Of a stretch of DNA of 64,000 bases, positions 1 through 8,444 are shown in pieces. Positions within the stretch are counted from its first letter, which is position 1; the number at the start of each line of letters is the position of its first letter. The stretch lies in NCBI RefSeq assembly GCF_040045035.1, contig NZ_JBDZDS010000011.1, positions 1-64,000 of the forward strand, in the 5' to 3' direction. Below the pieces are notes generated by a model. That model was not told the DNA's origin, searched no databases, and saw nothing but the letters and a program-made list of their open reading frames with translations. Source of the DNA: Pseudaminobacter sp040045035 (GTDB lineage: Bacteria; Pseudomonadota; Alphaproteobacteria; Rhizobiales; Rhizobiaceae). The position numbers were made by a program, and so were the translations under genes.

Positions 1-442
1 GGGGCGCAGCGGTGTTCCCGCGTTGCGCCGGAAGTTCTCAAGTCCCTGCGGCGTCGAATGCTGCGGATGTGTCACGGATGGTGCCCGTCCTCTGGCGCCG
101 GCTGGCCGCTTGCCGCGGCCGCGTCGGCGCAATTTGTTAGAATTCAATCATTATGTTTGGATCGTTTCATATTGGACCGAAGCCTGTCAAGGGCGCGTCT
201 GACCGGACGGAACGATGGCGCTGCTGCAGGGCCAGCCTCATGGCCCTTAACCCCTTGGGGTTATTCTGGTTTGCTTCGCAAACCACCTCTGCCCCGCTCG
301 ACGGGGGGAGAGGAAGAGCCGTCCGCAAGGCTTGGCACCCTTCCTCTTCCCTTGTCAGAGGCAGAGTGGGGTAGGTGGCGCCGAATGCCATTGCTCCGCG
401 CCAATAGCTAAGACCGATCACACGCCGCAGCCGCGTGGTGCA
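1..442. other. Non-coding start of window with palindromic repeat sequence
   Basis: I find no convincing gene here: short open frames exist on both strands but none has a recognisable product or ribosome site. Around 125-175 the sequence turns AT-rich. Two clean hairpins follow: TAACCCC-TT-GGGGTTA at 248-263 and GGTTTGC-TTC-GCAAACC at about 268-284. Positions 283-375 form a longer imperfect palindrome, with CTCTGCC near the left end and GGCAGAG near the right, and GGAAGAG/CTCTTCC inside. This resembles the interspersed intergenic palindromes of rhizobial genomes. It lies beyond the 3' end of res, so some of these hairpins may act as terminators. Confidence 0.5.
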
Positions 443-3139
443 TCAGACGACCCTGAGCACCCTGCCCTCCATGTGGCACCGCGCCAAAGCCTCGATGGTG
501 ACGTTCTCGGCGATGGCATCATGAGGGATCAGCAGGTAGCCCCAGGGCTTGCCGCCGTGCTTCAAGGCATGGCCGGTGGCGTGCCGGCACCAGTGCACCG
601 CCGCATTACGCTTGGCCAGCACGATGCGGTCGTCCATCCGGTCCGACGCCTTGACCTCGATCATCAGGGTCCGCGTGCCGGTTTCGGCCACGAAATCCGG
701 CTGATAGTCCAGTTCCTGCCCCTCGGCACGATAGCGAAGCTGGAACTGCCCCTTCGCCGGTCTGAACCATTTCAAGGCCTCGCGGTCGAGCACGACGGCC
801 AGCATTCGCTCTGCGTCCGAATGGAACTTCTCCTCCGCGTAGAGGCAACGGGCGAAGCCGCCGAACAGATGTCGCGCCATGTTGCCCTTGTCGGCCGGGG
901 GCAGCCGGAAATCGAGCACAGGCTCGTCCATTGCCTTGCTGAAGGTCCGCTCGCGCAAGGCCGTGTAGCCGCGGGTCACGACGACATCGTCGTCCGCATG
1001 CGCCTCCTGCCAGAGATGCTCCTGCATCTGCGCATGCACCGCCCGCGCGATCTCGTGCCGATGCAGCCACAGCACCTTGCGCGCGTCCCTCTCCGACATG
1101 CGCGACAGCAGGTGCCGGCTCACCTGCCCGGCGAGGTCGTAGAGCAGTTCGGCGTGCTCTTCATAGGCAACGTCGTCAAACGCGACCAAGGCGTCGACGA
1201 TGCAATTGTCGAGGCGCTCTTCAATCACCGCCGCCGCAGCGCCGATCCTGTCGACCTGTCCGGTCCTGAGATGGGTCGCCCAGAGGTTTTCGGTTGGAAC
1301 CTCGTAGGAGAACCGAGACAGGTCGAGCCGGAAGGACCGGTAGCCCCATTTCGCCTCATTCTTCGGAACCGCGAGGATAAGCGGTATCTCGATCGTCTCC
1401 TGCAGCACGAACTCGGTCGTATCCGTCACCACCGCCGCCAGTTCGTCGGCAGGCCCCTCCCTTCCCGCGCTCCGATAGCCGCTCGCGACCGCCGATATCA
1501 ATGCGTCGCGGATTTCGGGCCGCATGAGATGACCAAGGCTCGGCAACGGCGCCCCGAATCCCACGGTCGCCTCGCCCATGATCGTCTCGTAAGTGAGCCG
1601 GGCGATCGCCCGCTTGTCGTCGCCGAAGCTCGCCTGCTCTTCATGGAATCCGCCCGGAGCATTGCTGGCGCTGCCTTCGGGCTCGATGCCCAGCCAGTCG
1701 ACGAGCCGGGGCCTGGAAACCACCGTCACCGTCGATTGCTGCAACTGGCTTTCGGCAAGCACGAGCTGTTCCAGCCTTGCCGGCGAATCCGGGCGCCTGG
1801 CCTCCTCGACAATCTCTTGGAACCGGTCGTGCGCGACGATGTTCAGCCGGTCGATGGCGGCGATGCCGGTGCGACCACCGTAGGGAAGCCGCAGCCCGCG
1901 GCCGATCGCCTGCCAGACGAGGGTGTTCGAGTTGCCGGCCCTCAGCGGCACGATGGTGTAGAGATTGTTCACGTCCCAGCCCTCGCGCAGCATATTGACG
2001 TGGATGACGATCTCCGTCGGCTCGTCCGCGCGCTCGACCTTGAGCAGCCGCTCGACCGCCTCGTCCTCCCTGACGCTCGAATCCACCTGAATGACCTTGT
2101 TCGTAAAGCGCCCGTCGAAAAAGCGCGGGGATCGGATCAGCCGCATCAGTTCGGCGGCATGGCTCGTGTCGCGCGCAATGACCAGCACGATGGGTTTCAC
2201 CGCCCCCACCCGGTTCTCGCGCGCATAAACCTCCAGCTCGACCCTGACGCCTTCATGCAGCCGGATGGCGTCGTGCAGCTTGATCTCCTCGATCTCCCCC
2301 GGCGACTTCCCGGCCGGGTGGAAATTCTCGCGGGTCACCACCGCCGGCTCCTTGACGAAGCCGTCCGCCAGGGCACGCCCAAGCGGATAGTCGAAGACCA
2401 CATTTGCGAACGGCACCGGCCTGCGCGGCGCTTCCACGAAGGGCGTCGCCGTCAGTTCCAGGCCGAGCGTCGGCTTCAGCGCCTCGATGGCGCGAACGCC
2501 GGCCGAGCCGCGATAGCGATGCGCTTCGTCCATGATCAGCACAAGGTCGTCCAGGCCGGCCAGGTGGTCGAAATAGCTCTCGCCGATCTCCTCGCGCAGG
2601 CTGCGGATCCGCAGCGACCGGCCGTCACGCATTTCCGAATTGATCTTGGCCACGTTGAAGATGTTGACGGTGATGGCATGCCGCGTCCTGGCGCCGCCGA
2701 CCCGGTAGGCGAAATTCTCGCCCGTCACGATCACGGGCGGCTCGATGCTGAACTGCTGGATTCCCGGAAGCACATATTTCGGCGTGCCGGGCGTGAAATC
2801 GGCGATCAGCTTGTCGTGGATCGTCAGGCTTGGCGCCAGCACCAGGAAATTGCGGATGCCGTGCGCCAGATGAAGATAGGCGACAAAGGCGCCCATCAAC
2901 CGCGTCTTGCCCACCCCTGTCGCGAGAGCAAAGCACAGGCTCGGAAAGCCGCGCCCGAAGTCGGAAACCTGCGGGAACTCGCGGCGGATCGCGGCGAGAG
3001 CCGCGGCCAAGTCGCTCTCTTTTCCAGGCGGCAGGATCTCCATGATCCGGTCGAGGATTTCCAACGACCTCTGTTGCGGCGCGCGCAGGCTGAGGCGCGC
3101 GGCGATAGCGCCGACGTGACGACCGCTGTCTTTCCTCAT
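443..3139 (-). CDS. Type III restriction enzyme, Res subunit (helicase/nuclease)
   Basis: This 898-residue protein is the restriction subunit of a type III system: an ATP-driven superfamily 2 translocase that cuts DNA together with Mod. The Walker A motif ATGVGKT lies at residues 73-79 and the DEAH-type Walker B box at 204-207. The second helicase domain includes a conserved arginine-rich motif VI (QAIGRGLRLPYGG). At the C terminus a PD-(D/E)XK nuclease signature is present: Pro814-Asp815, then Glu828-Val-Lys830. All key residues appear intact. The start ATG at 3139 follows an in-frame stop a few codons upstream. It lies 157 bases downstream of mod on the same strand, so the two are probably co-transcribed. 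Length matches the family. Confidence 0.9.
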   Translation of the reverse strand: MRKDSGRHVGAIAARLSLRAPQQRSLEILDRIMEILPPGKESDLAAALAAIRREFPQVSDFGRGFPSLCFALATGVGKTRLMGAFVAYLHLAHGIRNFLVLAPSLTIHDKLIADFTPGTPKYVLPGIQQFSIEPPVIVTGENFAYRVGGARTRHAITVNIFNVAKINSEMRDGRSLRIRSLREEIGESYFDHLAGLDDLVLIMDEAHRYRGSAGVRAIEALKPTLGLELTATPFVEAPRRPVPFANVVFDYPLGRALADGFVKEPAVVTRENFHPAGKSPGEIEEIKLHDAIRLHEGVRVELEVYARENRVGAVKPIVLVIARDTSHAAELMRLIRSPRFFDGRFTNKVIQVDSSVREDEAVERLLKVERADEPTEIVIHVNMLREGWDVNNLYTIVPLRAGNSNTLVWQAIGRGLRLPYGGRTGIAAIDRLNIVAHDRFQEIVEEARRPDSPARLEQLVLAESQLQQSTVTVVSRPRLVDWLGIEPEGSASNAPGGFHEEQASFGDDKRAIARLTYETIMGEATVGFGAPLPSLGHLMRPEIRDALISAVASGYRSAGREGPADELAAVVTDTTEFVLQETIEIPLILAVPKNEAKWGYRSFRLDLSRFSYEVPTENLWATHLRTGQVDRIGAAAAVIEERLDNCIVDALVAFDDVAYEEHAELLYDLAGQVSRHLLSRMSERDARKVLWLHRHEIARAVHAQMQEHLWQEAHADDDVVVTRGYTALRERTFSKAMDEPVLDFRLPPADKGNMARHLFGGFARCLYAEEKFHSDAERMLAVVLDREALKWFRPAKGQFQLRYRAEGQELDYQPDFVAETGTRTLMIEVKASDRMDDRIVLAKRNAAVHWCRHATGHALKHGGKPWGYLLIPHDAIAENVTIEALARCHMEGRVLRVV

Positions 3140-3295
3140 GCACCCCTACCGTTTGCCTCCCGCATCCAGGAACAGCGCCGGTCCGCTCTAAGCCCGCCGT
3201 CGCTTCGGCGAAGCTCCGCCTCCGGCGGAACCGGCAGCCGTCCCCGAGATGCTCCCCCTGCTGCGCCGGCAGATCCCTCGCCGGCGCGCCCCATC
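3140..3295 (-). other. mod-res intergenic spacer with small hairpins
   Basis: The 156-base spacer between the mod stop and the res start contains two adjacent short hairpins, CTTCG-GCG-AAG and TTCCGCC-GGA-GGCGGA (read on the minus strand). No third gene is evident. These stems could slow or attenuate transcription into res, which would keep nuclease expression below methylase expression; this is inference. Confidence 0.35.
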
Positions 3296-4921
3296 TCACA
3301 GATGTTCGCCAGCCTCAAATATCGGGCTGTGGTTTCGCTGCGGCCCTCCCAGCGCATAGTCGTCCTTGCCCCATTCGCAACGAGCCGCGAGATGATCCGG
3401 AATCTTGCACAACGTCAGATTCGGGAATGCAGCCGCGCTGCCGCGAAAGGCACGGCACATGACCAGCAGCGTGCGTGAAGGCCCCACCTCTTCGCTCAAC
3501 AGCGCCAGCTCCTCGACCGGCAGTGCACGCGGCGTGACGAAGATGAAGTCGCGCTCGCTCGATCGCCCATGCTGCCAGAACACCGTTTCGCTCGGCGCAT
3601 AGGTGAAGCCATTCAGCTTGCACACGGCCTCGGCCAGCATCCGCTGGTCATAGGCGCGGGCGATCACCTCGCGCCCGTGCACGTCCCGCTCGATCAGCGA
3701 CGGCGCAAGCCGGAAATAGTTAAAGCCGCCTCCGCCCTTCCATCCGGCGCCCTGTGTCACCCCGCCCTCGTCCGTGCCGTCGATCACCTTCTTGAGCCGG
3801 GGCACGATGTGGGTGTGGCAATGCCCACCCAGTTCCACCATGATCCAGCGGCGTCCCATCTTGTGGGCGACGGCGCCGGTGGTGCCCGAGCCCGCAAAGG
3901 AATCCAACACAAGGTCGCCGGGCCGGGTGGCGATATCGAGCACGCGCTTGATCAGGCGTTCAGGCTTCGGCGTCTCGAAAGCCTTGTGGGCCCCGAAGAG
4001 GCTTATGCTCTCCTTCTTGGCCTCCTGGCTATGCCCCACCTCGTTGTTGTCCCACCAGCTCCAGGCCGAGATGCCCTGGTTTTCCGAGAGGAAGGTCTTG
4101 CGGCGCGGAACCCCCTTCTCGTCCTTGCCGAAATAGATCCTGTTCTCGGCTACCAGCTGACGGAAAACGATTTCGGTGTTTTTCCAGCACATGCCGGGCG
4201 GGGGGCGGTGCCGCGCGCCACCGGGGGTGACGATCTCGTACATTTGGTTGGGACGATAGCCTTGCGCCGAATAGTCGGAAGACACCCATGGCCCGCGCGG
4301 ATCGCCATCGGGGTTGCGATAGCCCTTCAGCTGCCGGGCGCTGCGGGGAATCTGGCTGAAGGCCAGCCGCGACGCGTCCTTGGCGAAGACAAGGATGTGA
4401 TCATGGGCGTCGCCGAGGCGCCGGCGCGCATCGGGCGAGGTTCGCTTCTGCCAGACCACGTTGGCGACGAAATTCCGGCGCCCGAAAATCTCGTCGCAGA
4501 CGATCTTCAGGTAATGCGCCTCGTTATCGTCGATGGCGATCCACAGCGAGCCGTCATCGGCGAGCAGCCGGCGGATGATCTCGATGCGGTCGCGCATCAG
4601 CCCCAGCCAAATCGAGTGCTCCACCCCGTCGTCGTAATGCGCGAAGGCGCTGCCGGTATTGTAGGGCGGGTCGATGAAGCAGCATTTGACCTTGCCGGAA
4701 AACTCTTGCTCCAATGCCTTCAGCGCCAGGAGATTGTCGCCGAAGACGAGGCGGTTGTCGCCCTCGGGAGGAACGACCGAGCCGTAGGACTGGTCTTTCT
4801 CCTCCAGAAGAATGCGCGGCTCCAACCGACGCCGCACATGCTTGTCTACCCATGTCAGCTCAAGGCGCTGCCGACGCGCTTCGGAAAGGAGGGGCTGTGA
4901 CACGGCATCCTCCGGTTGCAT
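3296..4921 (-). CDS. Type III DNA methyltransferase, Mod subunit
   Basis: This is the modification and specificity subunit of the type III system, an adenine-N6 methyltransferase using S-adenosylmethionine. With the ATG at 4921 it has 541 residues. The catalytic motif IV DPPYNTG is at residues 84-90 and the SAM-binding motif I FAGSGTTG at 342-349. The order IV before I is that of the beta class, as expected for type III Mod, with the target-recognition region between them. A TTG at 4936 in the same frame would add five residues. No Shine-Dalgarno sequence precedes either start; a palindrome overlaps this region. Res follows on the same strand. The whole pair is probably horizontally acquired. 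Confidence 0.9.
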   Translation of the reverse strand: MQPEDAVSQPLLSEARRQRLELTWVDKHVRRRLEPRILLEEKDQSYGSVVPPEGDNRLVFGDNLLALKALEQEFSGKVKCCFIDPPYNTGSAFAHYDDGVEHSIWLGLMRDRIEIIRRLLADDGSLWIAIDDNEAHYLKIVCDEIFGRRNFVANVVWQKRTSPDARRRLGDAHDHILVFAKDASRLAFSQIPRSARQLKGYRNPDGDPRGPWVSSDYSAQGYRPNQMYEIVTPGGARHRPPPGMCWKNTEIVFRQLVAENRIYFGKDEKGVPRRKTFLSENQGISAWSWWDNNEVGHSQEAKKESISLFGAHKAFETPKPERLIKRVLDIATRPGDLVLDSFAGSGTTGAVAHKMGRRWIMVELGGHCHTHIVPRLKKVIDGTDEGGVTQGAGWKGGGGFNYFRLAPSLIERDVHGREVIARAYDQRMLAEAVCKLNGFTYAPSETVFWQHGRSSERDFIFVTPRALPVEELALLSEEVGPSRTLLVMCRAFRGSAAAFPNLTLCKIPDHLAARCEWGKDDYALGGPQRNHSPIFEAGEHL

Positions 4922-4968
4922 AATGTCTAAATACAACTATTAAGGGAATTCATATTTGTAAAGACATT
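4922..4968. promoter_or_regulatory. Palindrome at the mod start, candidate operator
   Basis: Immediately upstream of the mod ATG the sequence holds two inverted arms, AATGTCTAAATACAA at 4922-4936 and TTGTAAAGACATT at 4956-4968, separated by an AT-rich core with an EcoRI site. The arms match except for a short insertion. The position over the translation start and probable promoter fits a repressor or autoregulatory site. No protein candidate is encoded in the module itself apart from Mod and Res. Confidence 0.4.
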
Positions 4969-5096
4969 ATTTCCTCGCCGACGCGCTGGACGCGGCGATC
5001 GTCACGCGCGGTGCCGGCACCGCCGGCCGCGATGGATCGCATCCGCCCTACCAGCGTTATGAGTGGTCGCACCCCAGCATCGGACCACACCCATGA
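4962..5096 (+). pseudogene. Candidate 3' remnant of a gene cut by the restriction module
   Basis: A frame of 44 codons without a start runs into a TGA at 5094-5096. From 4971 on, third codon positions are strongly G/C, as in real genes of this genome, and the frame ends with an ATGA overlap with the next gene (ATG at 5093). Such four-base overlaps are typical of translationally coupled operon neighbours. The AT-rich mod promoter begins just upstream of where the coding signal fades. The simplest reading is that the frame is the tail of an older gene whose body was lost when the restriction-modification pair was inserted. I do not recognise the protein family. Confidence 0.4.
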
Positions 5097-5401
5097 ACAC
5101 CGCGAACCTGCAACTCGAAGGCCTTTATCTGGCCATGGCCGCAATCAACGAGATCCTGGTCAGGAAAGGCATCCTGACCGGCGAGGAGATCGACATCGCG
5201 CTGCGCCGCGCCGAGGCCAACGCCACCGGCGACAACCACATCATCGAAGACATGTCGCCGGCCAACCGGGACGCCGTCTGCTTCCCGATACGTTTCCTTC
5301 AATTGGCCAACAACAACGGCTCGGGCCGTGACATGCCGAGCTTCTCCGAGCTCACCAAGATGGTCGGCCAGACCAAGCAGCCCTACAACGACCAGATGTA
5401 G
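5093..5401 (+). CDS. Small hypothetical protein
   Basis: This 102-residue soluble protein has no signal peptide or membrane segment. The N-terminal half looks helical (a stretch of Leu/Ala/Ile with charged residues, ending in a Glu-Glu-Ile-Asp-Ile-Ala-Leu-Arg-Arg helix), and the C-terminal half is richer in Asn, Ser and Gln. The ATG at 5093 overlaps the stop of the preceding gene remnant in an ATGA junction, which supports this start over upstream ones. I do not recognise its function. If the remnant really was its operon partner, this gene may have lost its original promoter. Confidence 0.6.
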   Translation: MNTANLQLEGLYLAMAAINEILVRKGILTGEEIDIALRRAEANATGDNHIIEDMSPANRDAVCFPIRFLQLANNNGSGRDMPSFSELTKMVGQTKQPYNDQM

Positions 5402-5654
5402 AAGCGTGCCGCGCCTACCCGGCCACGCCTCTCTTGCCGAGCGTCACTGACAATGCTTTGCTGGACCTCGGGAACGGAAGGCAGCCACAGCCGCCGCCTG
5501 AAGAGACCGGTGGCTCACAGGACCTCGACATTGACGGTGGGTAGCAGGAATTGAAGCAGCATCGCATTGTGCCTTCTGGCGCCGAAGGACTGGCTCCTAT
5601 CGCCAGCGCGCGGACTTTCCCGAACGGTTCCCTGCCGAAGGCGACGGGCAAGGC

Positions 5655-6056
5655 ATGACGATGTTCCCGAGAGCCTTGGGCCTTGCCGGCCTGATCCTGT
5701 CCGCGTCCATGGCCCAGCAGGCGAGCGCCGAGCCCGAGCCGGGCCGGCTGGCTGAAGGCACCTACCACTGCGAGGTCTATTCGCTGGGGGTGTTCATCCA
5801 TCTCGGCGACATCGTCATCGAAGCCGATACCTATCGCGGCCCGTATCGCTTCGGACCGCCACCGCCGGCCCACAAATACGAACTCAGCCCGGAAGGCGAG
5901 ATCACCTGGCACGGCCCCCTCGGCGGCTTCACCACAGGAGGAAACTCCATCGACATCACCCAGGTGACCGCCAACAGCGAACAGGCCGGCTCCTTCGACA
6001 TCATCATGCGCGAGGTGAGTGGCAACTATTCGGCCACCACCTGCGACAAGCAGTGA
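5655..6056 (+). CDS. Hypothetical exported protein
   Basis: The 133-residue product begins with a typical Sec signal peptide: a short N terminus, a hydrophobic core (LGLAGLILSASMA) and a probable cleavage after ASA near residue 25. The mature part of about 108 residues contains only two cysteines, one near residue 39 and one at the third-last position, which could form a disulfide closing the fold. It is rich in Gly, Tyr and beta-prone residues. A second ATG two codons downstream is an alternative start. No family is recognised. It stands alone between a hypothetical gene and the convergent Rnk-like gene. Confidence 0.6.
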   Translation: MTMFPRALGLAGLILSASMAQQASAEPEPGRLAEGTYHCEVYSLGVFIHLGDIVIEADTYRGPYRFGPPPPAHKYELSPEGEITWHGPLGGFTTGGNSIDITQVTANSEQAGSFDIIMREVSGNYSATTCDKQ

Positions 6057-6080
6057 GGCAACAAGCCGAAGGGCTTGGCC

Positions 6081-6635
6081 TCAGGCGGCCGTCGGTCCCG
6101 GATCGTCCGGGCCGTCGTCATAGTGCACCGGAATTCGCCTTGCCGGCTGTGCCGGAGGCTCATCGGCGCTGTGCACGAGACGCAGGATCGGACCGCGCGA
6201 CCTCGGCTGGGCGACGCCTTCCTGCCTGCCGGCAGCGGCACGCCTGGCGGTTTCCGGCTGGTAGACCACCTCCTGCACCGTCAGCCTCTCCTCCTCGCCG
6301 TCGGCGCGGCGGATGGTGATGGACTGCCCCTCCGCGAGGCCCAGCAGCGCCAGCCCGCGCGGGGTGGTGATCGACAGCACCGCTCCGACCATGCCGCGCA
6401 TCTCGTCATGGGCGACGATCCGGGTTTCGGCCGGGCCGTCGTCCACCGTGTAGGTGACGCGGCTGCTCAGGGTGACGACCGTGGGCGGGATGTCGTCGCG
6501 AAACACGACGGTCGCGCCGTCGATCTTGCGCCTGAGAAGTTCGCGCATCGGGTCGTCGCCCAGGCTGCGCTCCAGCATCACCTCGAGAATGGTGTAGTCC
6601 TTTGTCGTCAGTTGACAATCATCCGTGTTCGACAT
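6081..6635 (-). CDS. Rnk-like nucleoside diphosphate kinase regulator (GreA/GreB C-terminal domain)
   Basis: This 184-residue protein carries a GreA/GreB-type C-terminal domain at about residues 50-128, with the family pattern ITTPRGLALLGLAEGQSI. Rnk proteins bind RNA polymerase through this domain but lack the long coiled coil that gives Gre factors transcript-cleavage activity; the N-terminal helical part here is short. Residues 129-184 form an Arg/Pro-rich tail not usual in Rnk. The ATG at 6635 is preceded by a GGAGG-like site; an upstream in-frame ATG at 6683 lacks one. A second, divergent paralogue lies directly upstream on the same strand. What it regulates cannot be told from sequence. 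Confidence 0.75.
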   Translation of the reverse strand: MSNTDDCQLTTKDYTILEVMLERSLGDDPMRELLRRKIDGATVVFRDDIPPTVVTLSSRVTYTVDDGPAETRIVAHDEMRGMVGAVLSITTPRGLALLGLAEGQSITIRRADGEEERLTVQEVVYQPETARRAAAGRQEGVAQPRSRGPILRLVHSADEPPAQPARRIPVHYDDGPDDPGPTAA

Positions 6636-6816
6636 GGCAGGCCTCCAGCCGAGCCGTTTTCGGGCGGCATCGGCATCAAGCATTGATCTTGATTTCGGAA
6701 GATCTCCCCTGGGCCGAAGTCACCTCAACGACGACTTCGGCGCAGGGGGTTAGACTCCTGCGACGAGCTTGCCTGATCGATGCACGAAATGACGTCGGAC
6801 GAAACTTGCCATGCCG

Positions 6817-7275
6817 TCAGTTACCGTCGGTGGCCGCCGCCACGGGCCGATCCTTGCCATTGCCCGCGGAGCCGTCCATCGGCTGCACTTCGAGCACCTC
6901 GAGTTGATGCGTGCGGCCATCCCGTGCCGTCCACATGATCTCCTGCCCGGTCGCCAGACCGATCAGCGCGGTGCCGATGGGCGTCAGAATGGAAATCTTG
7001 CCCTGCGCGATGTCCGCGTCGCCCGGGAATACGAGCGTGACGGTCTTGGCCTCGCCCGTGTCGGGCTTGAAGGTCACGGTCGAGCCCATCTGGACGACGT
7101 CGCCGGGAATGGAACCGTCAGCAACCACCCGGGCGCGATCCAGCTCGAGAAGCAGTTCCTCGGCCATCTCCGGATTGCGGCTCTCCATCGCGGTCGCAAA
7201 AGCCATCAGCTTCGCGTGGTCAGAGGCGCCGATCTTGATGGTCGGCTTGCGCTTGGCCTTGGTCTTTTCCTGCAT
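6817..7275 (-). CDS. rnk: Rnk, nucleoside diphosphate kinase regulator
   Basis: This 152-residue protein has the standard Rnk layout: a Lys-rich N terminus, a short helical hairpin at about residues 18-50 and the Gre-type FKBP-like domain at about 62-131 (pattern ILTPIGTALIGLATGQEI). Rnk-type proteins associate with RNA polymerase, and in enterobacteria and pseudomonads affect nucleoside diphosphate kinase levels. The start at 7275 is chosen because the ORF extension upstream is rich in Arg/His and lacks a ribosome site. It precedes the other Rnk-like gene by 181 bases on the same strand. Together they look like an old tandem duplication. Confidence 0.8.
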   Translation of the reverse strand: MQEKTKAKRKPTIKIGASDHAKLMAFATAMESRNPEMAEELLLELDRARVVADGSIPGDVVQMGSTVTFKPDTGEAKTVTLVFPGDADIAQGKISILTPIGTALIGLATGQEIMWTARDGRTHQLEVLEVQPMDGSAGNGKDRPVAAATDGN

Positions 7276-7698
7276 AGTGCACCCATGGTTGTGACCGTCA
7301 CGGAACCCGGTCCTAGGGATACGAGCGTGCGGCTGCCGATCTGGCAAAAAAAATAACGATCTGGTTGAAGCGCCGATATTTGCAGGACTTAGAAACCTGC
7401 GGAAAATGCCATATTCACCCCACGGCTCGGGGGCGCATGGCAGCCGAGCCGGGGGCTAATATCCCGCGATGGGGCAAACCCGCAGGAATAGAGTGGTTCG
7501 GACTTCGACGACGATAGACATGTATTAATAGTCTCGAAACTTCGCCGGAAAGTCAAGCAACGCGGTCGCCGCACCCCTCGGACGGCCGAATTCGGGCTTT
7601 CGGACAGGGCAGTCCGGCTGCGTTCTCGACCCTTCGTCCCCCGGCTCAAGGGGGCTATTTCGCGGCGCTGCGAATCCCCGTCGTCGCTTCAGGCGATG
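7276..7698. other. Intergenic region between rnk and the acetyltransferase gene
   Basis: No gene is supported in these 423 bases. A hairpin GGCTCGG...CCGAGCC lies at 7424-7450. The stretch 7345-7400 and the one around 7505-7550 are AT-richer than the surroundings. Since rnk is on the minus strand, its promoter should lie at the left end of this region; I could not single out convincing promoter boxes. Confidence 0.4.
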
Positions 7699-8250
7699 TT
7701 ATTTCAATCGCTCGAACAGGATGGTCGGCGAGCCCTTGTAGGTGGTGCGCGTCACCTCGCGATAGCCGCATTTTTTCGCCACGCGGATCGATCCGCCATT
7801 GCCGGGGTCGATGATGCAGACCGTCCGCGCCCCGCCGAAATGTCGGTCGCCCCACGCATGCATCGCCATCGCCACCTCGCTGGCCAAACCCTTGCCATGG
7901 GCGGTAGGAGCAAGAACCCAGCCGGCTTCAGGCGCGTCGTCGAAAGCGGGCACGATGTCGCGTCTGAGATTCTGGAAGCCGGCCTCACCCAGGAAGCGGC
8001 CGCTACCTTTTTCTTCGATGACCCAGTAACCGAAGCCGAACAGTTTCCACAGACCCGCATAGCGCAGCAGGCGCCCCCAGACTTCCTCGGCCGTCATGGC
8101 ACGGCCACCGATATACTGCGTGACCGCCAGGTCCGCCCACATGGTGGCGGAGGCATCGAAATCGGACAGGCGATGACCGCGCAGGATCGTGCGCGGCGTC
8201 TCGACAACGGGAATGTCGGAAGGATCGGGATTCATCATCAAACACTTCAT
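7699..8250 (-). CDS. GNAT family N-acetyltransferase (RimJ/RimL type)
   Basis: The product (183 residues from the ATG at 8250) is a GNAT acetyltransferase of the RimJ/RimL-like group, which transfers acetyl from acetyl-CoA to amino groups of proteins or small molecules. It starts with the usual beta strand ETPRTILRGHRLSD, has the central strand and acetyl-CoA loop region ending in APTAHGKGLASEVAMAM (the Q/RxxGxG/A-type motif), and the late segment NGGSIRVAKKCGY typical of this subfamily. Several ATGs are close together (8250, 8238, 8235) and none has a strong ribosome site. The true substrate is not predictable. Confidence 0.8.
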   Translation of the reverse strand: MKCLMMNPDPSDIPVVETPRTILRGHRLSDFDASATMWADLAVTQYIGGRAMTAEEVWGRLLRYAGLWKLFGFGYWVIEEKGSGRFLGEAGFQNLRRDIVPAFDDAPEAGWVLAPTAHGKGLASEVAMAMHAWGDRHFGGARTVCIIDPGNGGSIRVAKKCGYREVTRTTYKGSPTILFERLK

Positions 8251-8444
8251 CTTGCGGGAAATAGGCGCCGGCCAGAACAGCGGCGCCTTGGACATCGCGT
8301 CATGGTCTTATCGTAACCATGCGCAAATAGCGCCGCAACCGGGCGCTGTGAGCAGAGTCTGGCAATGGGAGACGGCCGCTTGACCGAGGCGCGAATGTCC
8401 GTCCTTCTGTGCGCGGGATAGTTTCGCTCGCACAAGGAATGACC

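Noticed and set aside
332..3478. 1048-codon open frame on the plus strand
   Set aside because: It is the antisense shadow of res; its product is an Arg/His/Pro-rich pattern without family features, while the minus strand has complete enzyme motifs.
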